From: JBGPNN01 sp041487495
GTDB taxonomy: Bacteria; Sysuimicrobiota; Sysuimicrobiia; Sysuimicrobiales; Humicultoraceae
Reading direction: 5' to 3'
Assembly (NCBI GenBank): GCA_041487495.1
Contig: JBGPNN010000119.1
Span: forward strand, 1-10,094
DNA: 10,094 nt
Shown one piece after another: positions 6,673-10,094 of the stretch. Position 1 is the first letter of the stretch. The number at the start of each line of letters is the position of its first letter. The position numbers and the translations under genes are program-made. The notes below the pieces were generated by a model, which was given only the letters and a program-made list of their open reading frames with translations, was not told where the DNA came from and did no database searches.

Positions 6673-7187
6673 GCAGCCAGGTTCGCCTTGATGATGGCCA
6701 GCGACTCCAGCGCGCTGGCCAGACCCTCGGCCCGCTCGGCGACGATGGTGCAGAGTGCCCCGGGGTGGTGGCGGCGGGGCGCGCTCGCGCCATACGGCGC
6801 GTCGATGGTGGCGCCGCCGCTGTCTACGAAGATCCCGCGTAGGACCCCAATAGCGGCCGCGGTGGCCTGCGTACCCTGGTCAATGGCCACGTGGCCCTGC
6901 CGGACCTGGCGGGCGGCCGCGTCCCCCTGGGTAGCGAACATGGCTTCTTCGTCGGCCCGGTCGGCTGCACCGCGCTGCAGATCGTTGAGCACGTCGGTCA
7001 TCGCGTTGAGGGCTGCGGTCAACGGTGGGGTTAGCTGGGGCTTCTGGCCGGTTGTCGGGTAGTATCTCACCTTTCCCGCAAGACGGCGCAGCCCCACGGC
7101 GGCGTACCGCAGACGTGCGGCCTGCGCCGCCGCAGCGGCGGCACGTTGCAGGATGTGCCCGTGTGAGTTGGAGGACGAAGCACTCAT
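6669..7187 (-). CDS. Uncharacterised alpha-helical protein, first gene of UDG-glycosyltransferase operon
   Basis: I do not recognise this 172-residue protein. It is Ala-rich (an Ala run at 16-21) and mostly helix-forming, with a basic stretch at about 25-42 (RLRYAAVGLRRLAGKVRYY). A Pro-containing linker follows (44-56), then long amphipathic helices (58-118), a Gly-rich turn GATIDAPYGAS (125-135) and a final helix (about 145-170). There is one cysteine and no signal peptide or membrane helix. The frame could open further upstream to 7277, but the ATG at 7187 is preferred. It has AAGG 8 bases upstream, and the extra residues would cover the divergent promoter region. The TGA overlaps the GTG of the UDG gene by 4 bp, so it should be co-translated with it. 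A DNA-binding accessory role for the UDG is possible but unsupported. Confidence 0.8.
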   Translation of the reverse strand: MSASSSNSHGHILQRAAAAAAQAARLRYAAVGLRRLAGKVRYYPTTGQKPQLTPPLTAALNAMTDVLNDLQRGAADRADEEAMFATQGDAAARQVRQGHVAIDQGTQATAAAIGVLRGIFVDSGGATIDAPYGASAPRRHHPGALCTIVAERAEGLASALESLAIIKANLAA

Positions 7188-7203
7188 GAATGAAACCTTG
7201 AGT

Positions 7204-7233
7204 ATCGTAGCACCGTCGGCACGGCCGCGACAA
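7204..7233 (-). promoter_or_regulatory. Candidate promoter of the helical protein-UDG-GT39 operon
   Basis: On the minus strand TTGTCG (7233-7228) and TACGAT (7209-7204) are 18 bases apart, each matching 4 of 6 consensus positions. Transcription would begin near 7197, only about 10 bases before the ATG, giving a very short leader that just includes AAGG. The match is modest, but it is the best pair I found in the 95-base divergent gap. No convincing plus-strand promoter was seen for the MOSC gene. Confidence 0.35.
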
Positions 7234-7256
7234 CGGTGAAGGAAGGGCACGGCCGC
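7218..7256. repeat. Two 11-bp direct repeats in the divergent promoter region
   Basis: GGCACGGCCGC occurs at 7218-7228 and again at 7246-7256, a start-to-start distance of 28 bp. Each copy contains the palindromic core CGGCCG. The first copy covers most of the spacer and touches the -35 of the candidate minus-strand promoter. A pair of operator sites is one explanation; chance is another, given the GC-rich composition. Confidence 0.4.
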
Positions 7257-7282
7257 CGCACGAACATAGCGGCTCACGCGAT

Positions 7283-8101
7283 ATGCCCCATCTCGCGCGC
7301 ATCAGGATCCACCCGGTCAAATCGCTCGACGGGATCGATGTGCCCTCGGCCACCCTCCTGCCGAGCGGGGCACTGGCGCATGACCGCGAGTTCGCCCTGT
7401 GGGACGCGCAGGGGCGGATCGTCAACGGAAAGCGTGACGCGAGGATCCACCTGCTCCGATCCGCGTATGACTGGACCGCCGAGAGACTCTCGCTTCGCGT
7501 TCAGGGAACCGACCGGCAGGTGACGTTTCACATCCATCACGACCGGGTCGCGCTCGAGGCGTGGTTGAGCGAGTACTTCGGGTTTCGCGTCGTCGTCCAA
7601 CAGGACACGTCGACCGGGTTCCCGGACGATCCGCACGCGCACGGTCCCACAGTCGTCAGCGCCGAGACGCTTGTCGAGGTAGCTTCCTGGTTTCCAGACC
7701 TCGACCTGGACCAGACGCACCTCCGCTTCCGAGCCAATCTGCACCTTGCCGGTGCCGCGCCATTTTGGGAAGACTGCCTGGTCGCCAATGAAGGCTACGC
7801 CGTGCGCTTCCAGATCGGGGACGTGCTGTTGGACGGCCTGCATCTGTGCCCGCGCTGTGCCGTCCCCTCACGGGACCCGTTGACGGGTAGGGAATCGCCC
7901 TGGTTCCAACGCATCTTTGCGGAACGACGGCGTGCCGCGCTCCCGGCGTGGGCCCCGGCGGCACGTTTCGATCACTTCTACTATCTGGTCGTGGGGACCC
8001 AGGCGCCGGCATCCGAGGCCGGCAAGGTCTTGCGCGTCGGCGACAGCGTCACGGTCCTGGATATGGCCAAAATCGTAGGAGGGCACCATGCCAGCGATTG
8101 A
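7283..8101 (+). CDS. MOSC domain protein with N-terminal MOSC_N domain (YcbX/mARC-like)
   Basis: This 272-residue protein has an N-terminal MOSC_N beta-barrel (about 2-100, with IHPVKSLDG at 9-17 and HDREFALWD at 33-41). A MOSC domain follows (about 120-262), with RFRANLHL (148-155) and the signature LCPRCAVPSRDPLTG (188-202). C192 is the expected molybdenum-ligating cysteine. The family includes YcbX and mARC, molybdenum-cofactor enzymes that reduce N-hydroxylated compounds. No ferredoxin domain is fused, so an external electron donor would be needed. There is no good Shine-Dalgarno before the ATG at 7283 and no in-frame start in the preceding 48 bases that I read, so initiation may be weak or leaderless. 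The last 14 bases overlap the HIT gene. Family is clear; the substrate is not. Confidence 0.92.
   Translation: MPHLARIRIHPVKSLDGIDVPSATLLPSGALAHDREFALWDAQGRIVNGKRDARIHLLRSAYDWTAERLSLRVQGTDRQVTFHIHHDRVALEAWLSEYFGFRVVVQQDTSTGFPDDPHAHGPTVVSAETLVEVASWFPDLDLDQTHLRFRANLHLAGAAPFWEDCLVANEGYAVRFQIGDVLLDGLHLCPRCAVPSRDPLTGRESPWFQRIFAERRRAALPAWAPAARFDHFYYLVVGTQAPASEAGKVLRVGDSVTVLDMAKIVGGHHASD
8077..8083 (+). promoter_or_regulatory. Strong Shine-Dalgarno of the HIT gene inside the MOSC gene
   Basis: AGGAGGG at 8077-8083, four bases before the ATG at 8088, is a near-perfect anti-16S match. It lies wholly inside the MOSC reading frame (codons for IVGGH). It fixes the HIT start and shows that the two genes share one transcript. 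Confidence 0.8.
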
Positions 8102-8534
8102 CCCGCACTGCATCTTCTGCCGGATCATTCGTGGAGAGATCCCGGCAAGCGTCGTCTATCGCGATGATCTCGCCATCGCGTTCATGGATATTGCTCCCGT
8201 CAATCCGGGCCACGTGCTCGTCGCCCCCACGGCGCATGCCGCGTCACTGGCGGATCTAGAAGAATCTTCCGGCGCGCGGCTCTTCGGCGTTGGGCAGAGG
8301 CTGGCGAGCGCGCTCCGCCGCTCAGGCCTGCCGTGTGAAGGGGTGAACCTGTACCTGGCCGACGGCGAGGCGGCCGGTCAGGAAGTGTTCCACGTCCACC
8401 TGCACGTGGTGCCGCGTTTCGCCGGCGATCCGGTGCGCTTTTCCTGGCCTCGCAGCCGGCCGACCCGGGAGGCGCTGAGTGCCCACGCGGCGGCGATCCA
8501 GGCTATCCTCAGCCTCAACGAGGTTCCGCAATAA
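8088..8534 (+). CDS. HIT family (histidine triad) nucleotide hydrolase
   Basis: This 148-residue histidine-triad protein carries the triad HVHLHVVP at 102-109 (H102, H104, H106). The last of these is the expected nucleophile for hydrolysing nucleoside phosphoramidates or dinucleoside polyphosphates. The N-terminal CIFCRI (C8, C11) is the putative zinc-binding pair of the Hint-like branch. PVNPGHVLVAPTAH (37-50) is the conserved strand leading to it. Length is slightly above the roughly 110-140 usual for Hint proteins, through the C-terminal extension 110-148. It starts 14 bases before the MOSC stop, with its own strong Shine-Dalgarno, so the pair is an operon. Its last 20 bases overlap the convergent methyltransferase gene. 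The substrate is not known. Confidence 0.95.
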   Translation: MPAIDPHCIFCRIIRGEIPASVVYRDDLAIAFMDIAPVNPGHVLVAPTAHAASLADLEESSGARLFGVGQRLASALRRSGLPCEGVNLYLADGEAAGQEVFHVHLHVVPRFAGDPVRFSWPRSRPTREALSAHAAAIQAILSLNEVPQ

Positions 8535-9342
8535 TATGGCATCGATCGTCCTCAGCGGCGTTGAGCACGCGCACTTCGTATCTATCGTCTTTCAGCAGCG
8601 CGACGCATTCGCCCGTCGTGGCAGCAGTATGTAACTCGGCAAGGATTACTGGTTTCGCATTCCGGATCGTTTCTCGCGCACCGTGTAGGACGTCAAGTTC
8701 AGCGCCCTCAACATCGAGTTTCACGAAATGTGGCGCTGGCAGCCTGTGGATCGCGACGAGGTCGTCGATCCGTCTCTTCTCAACACGGTGTCCCACAGTA
8801 CTCTCGCTGGATGATGATGAGAGAACCCGAACGCCCTCAAGGAATGCTTTGCTGCTCTTGCGCAGAGACTGAATGCCTTGCAATATCCCGACGCCAGCCG
8901 CGTCGCTTATTGCAACTGGGTGGACGTGGATCGAACCGGCAACGTGATTTCGATCCACGTGGAGGTTGAGGCAGTCGAGATTGAATGGCAATGGCTCGAA
9001 AGCATAGATGTCACCATTGAGGCCTGCAAGTTTCGCCAGCAGCAGCGTGTAGTACCCGACATGCGCACCGACATCGTAGCAAACCCAACCTTGCTTCACT
9101 CGAGAGACCACGGCGGCTACGATGAGCGGCTCATACGTGCCGTTAAGCATCTCCTTTGCCCATTTGTCCGACAGAGTCACAAACAGCCATTGACCCTCGA
9201 GGACTCCGTCTCGGATTTGATGCCATTGTTGGGGTTGCCTTCGTTGTGCGGCCAAGAAGTGCCTTAGATCAAGCAGCGCGGGCGGGACAGCCTTCCTGGC
9301 GATCGTGCGGAAGTCGGGCATGACGATGCTCGCACTCTTCAA
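8515..9342 (-). CDS. FkbM family S-adenosylmethionine-dependent methyltransferase
   Basis: This methyltransferase of up to 275 residues has a class I SAM-binding fold. Motif I is YDVGAHVGYYT (89-99), motif II includes FEPLPFNLD (115-123), and the family signature is VKLDVEGAELDVLHGA (207-222). FkbM enzymes usually O-methylate sugars or secondary metabolites. The frame opens at a TTG (9342), 4 bases after the stop of the DinB-like gene. An ATG at 9321 (268 residues) is equally possible, and neither has a strong Shine-Dalgarno. GC is about 50-55% in the two lines counted, well below the core genes. Together with the location next to the DinB-like gene, this suggests horizontal transfer. A 12-bp inverted repeat lies within the gene. 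Its 3' end overlaps the HIT gene by 20 bp. Confidence 0.9.
   Translation of the reverse strand: MKSASIVMPDFRTIARKAVPPALLDLRHFLAAQRRQPQQWHQIRDGVLEGQWLFVTLSDKWAKEMLNGTYEPLIVAAVVSRVKQGWVCYDVGAHVGYYTLLLAKLAGLNGDIYAFEPLPFNLDCLNLHVDRNHVAGSIHVHPVAISDAAGVGILQGIQSLRKSSKAFLEGVRVLSSSSSESTVGHRVEKRRIDDLVAIHRLPAPHFVKLDVEGAELDVLHGARETIRNAKPVILAELHTAATTGECVALLKDDRYEVRVLNAAEDDRCHIIAEPR
8924..8960. repeat. Perfect 12-bp inverted repeat inside the FkbM gene
   Basis: ACGTGGATCGAA (8924-8935) and TTCGATCCACGT (8949-8960) are exact reverse complements separated by 13 bases. The arms encode parts of HVDRN and SIHVH in the methyltransferase. The pairing does not extend outward (G opposite G) or inward. A perfect 12-bp pair with so short a loop is unlikely by chance in 10 kb. 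The function is unknown. Confidence 0.6.
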
Positions 9343-9346
9343 CCAA

Positions 9347-9925
9347 CTACGGGATGCCTTCCGCGAGGGATACTACCACACTTCTACCGCCTAAACGCAT
9401 CCTCCCCGCCGAGGTCCAATTGGCACCGGCGCCGGTCGGCACCCGAAGACGATCCGCGAGCTGCGCCTGATGATATTGAATGTGGCGAATGTTGATGAGC
9501 TGGTGCTCGATCTTGGGAAGCTTGTACCAACTAAACCCGCTCTGTGGATCGTTCAGGTCGAGCGCGTCAACGGCATCGTCGACCATTGACTCGCAGACGC
9601 TCCAGTAGGCCAGCACCTCCGCCTTTGTATACGGTCGCCAGGTCTTCATGGGTTTGCGCATGTGCTGAATGCCCCGCTGGTGATGCTCCCAAGGACGGAA
9701 GACCCGGTTATTCGGCTGGAGATACAGGTGTGTGTAGTAGAGCGTATGGTACGCGATCCGCCAGAACGGATTCGCATGACCGCGGCTGCTGGTCCACAGA
9801 TCGTCAGGACAGCGCCGAATAGCGGCCCGGAGCATCGCCAGGGTAGCGTGGTACTGGCTCTTCAACGCGGACCGAAACGCCACAATTGAAATGGTACTGT
9901 CGGCTGAGCGTTTCCGCTGGTTCAT
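9347..9925 (-). CDS. DinB-like four-helix metal-binding protein
   Basis: This 192-residue protein resembles the DinB/YfiT-like superfamily of metal-dependent four-helix bundles, which includes thiol transferases. Evidence is the opening helix LKSQYHATLAMLRAAI (21-36), then FWRIAYHTLYYTHLYL (54-69) and the closing helix IRHIQYHQAQLADRL (146-160). H60, H148 and H152 are the probable metal triad. Length is normal for the family. AAGGAG 7 bases before the ATG is a strong ribosome-binding site. It precedes the FkbM gene by 4 bases and is probably co-transcribed. One counted line is 53% GC, low for this genome. No enzymatic role can be assigned, because most DinB-like proteins are uncharacterised. 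Confidence 0.85.
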   Translation of the reverse strand: MNQRKRSADSTISIVAFRSALKSQYHATLAMLRAAIRRCPDDLWTSSRGHANPFWRIAYHTLYYTHLYLQPNNRVFRPWEHHQRGIQHMRKPMKTWRPYTKAEVLAYWSVCESMVDDAVDALDLNDPQSGFSWYKLPKIEHQLINIRHIQYHQAQLADRLRVPTGAGANWTSAGRMRLGGRSVVVSLAEGIP

Positions 9926-10032
9926 GGTACAACTCCTTGACTCCCTTGGACTCTAAACGGTTTTCGGGGCACGATACGCTGAACCTGGCCGATGAGGGCA
10001 GTCCATTGAGAGGAGGTTCAAGAGGAGTGAAG
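9926..10032 (-). other. Intergenic leader between tRNA-Glu and the DinB-like gene
   Basis: These 107 bases contain the AAGGAG ribosome-binding site (9938-9933) of the DinB-like gene and little else that I can support. I saw no clear -35/-10 pair on the minus strand and no hairpin with a T-run after the tRNA. The DinB-like operon could be read from the tRNA promoter or from a promoter that does not match consensus. Confidence 0.4.
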
Positions 10033-10094
10033 TGGTGCCCCCAGCGGGATTCGAACCCGCGTCGCCGACTTGAAAGGCCGGTATCCTAGGCCTA
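10033..10094 (-). tRNA. tRNA-Glu (TTC), 5' end cut by window edge, encoded CCA
   Basis: On the minus strand the anticodon stem CCGGC/GTCGG encloses loop CTTTCAA with anticodon TTC. The T-arm is GCGGG-TTCGAAT-CCCGC, the 3' acceptor strand is TGGGGGC, and discriminator A is followed by encoded CCA (10035-10033). The D-arm part TAGGCCTAGGATA is typical of glutamate tRNAs. The acceptor 5' strand lies beyond position 10094. The tRNA 3' end faces the low-GC DinB/FkbM pair. Confidence 0.95.

Noticed and set aside
7188..7277. 30-residue N-terminal extension of the helical protein to 7277
   Set aside because: It would run through the divergent promoter region and reads like translated spacer, whereas the ATG at 7187 has AAGG at a workable distance.
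8926..10060. Possible attachment-site repeat between tRNA-Glu (GGATTCGAACCCGC) and GGATCGAACCGGC at about 8928
   Set aside because: The match is short, has an indel and mismatches, lies within a coding sequence, and is part of the inverted repeat there. No integrase is present.
9886..10089. Plus-strand frame ending with QRDSNPRRRLERPVS
   Set aside because: This is the familiar false protein made by reading a tRNA on the opposite strand, here tRNA-Glu.

Overview
This window looks like ordinary chromosomal DNA from a GC-rich bacterium. Hand-counted 60-base lines reach 72-75% GC in the aminopeptidase and glycosyltransferase genes. Three solitary tRNA genes, all on the minus strand, punctuate the window: a threonine-type tRNA cut by the left edge, tRNA-Val(CAC), and tRNA-Glu(TTC) cut by the right edge. 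The last two encode their 3' CCA. The gene mix (M29 metalloaminopeptidase, family 5 uracil-DNA glycosylase, KdpD-like kinase, hydroxyacid-oxoacid transhydrogenase) suits a GC-rich, possibly thermotolerant, poorly cultivated lineage. The sequence alone does not fix the phylum. I saw no phage, transposase, CRISPR array or rRNA.

Left block (1-1778): the tRNA-Thr start has a plausible promoter just downstream of an iron-dependent alcohol dehydrogenase of the hydroxyacid-oxoacid transhydrogenase (ADHFE1) type. A divergently transcribed 90-codon gene of unknown function follows. Its Shine-Dalgarno sequence lies in a small hairpin.

Second block (1779-4528, minus strand): tRNA-Val comes first. It is followed by a four-helix KdpD/DUF4118-type sensor kinase with unusual H-box and G1-box residues, then an M29 aminopeptidase whose start overlaps the kinase stop by 4 bp. 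No response regulator is present in the window.

Third block (4565-7282, minus strand): three genes linked by 4-bp stop/start overlaps encode an unrecognised alpha-helical protein, a family 5 (UdgB-type) uracil-DNA glycosylase with four candidate Fe-S cysteines, and a GT39/ArnT-like membrane glycosyltransferase. Divergently, on the plus strand, a MOSC-domain protein overlaps a HIT-family hydrolase (7283-8534).

Right block (8515-10032, minus strand): a DinB-like protein and an FkbM-type methyltransferase have visibly lower GC (50-55% in three hand-counted lines). They lie between the HIT gene and the 3' end of tRNA-Glu and look like a recently acquired two-gene islet. The FkbM gene carries a perfect 12-bp inverted repeat.

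I did not find a convincing new biological system. The most unusual items are the orphan kinase-aminopeptidase coupling, the uncharacterised helical protein leading the UDG-glycosyltransferase operon, the low-GC islet beside tRNA-Glu, and several small nucleic-acid symmetries.
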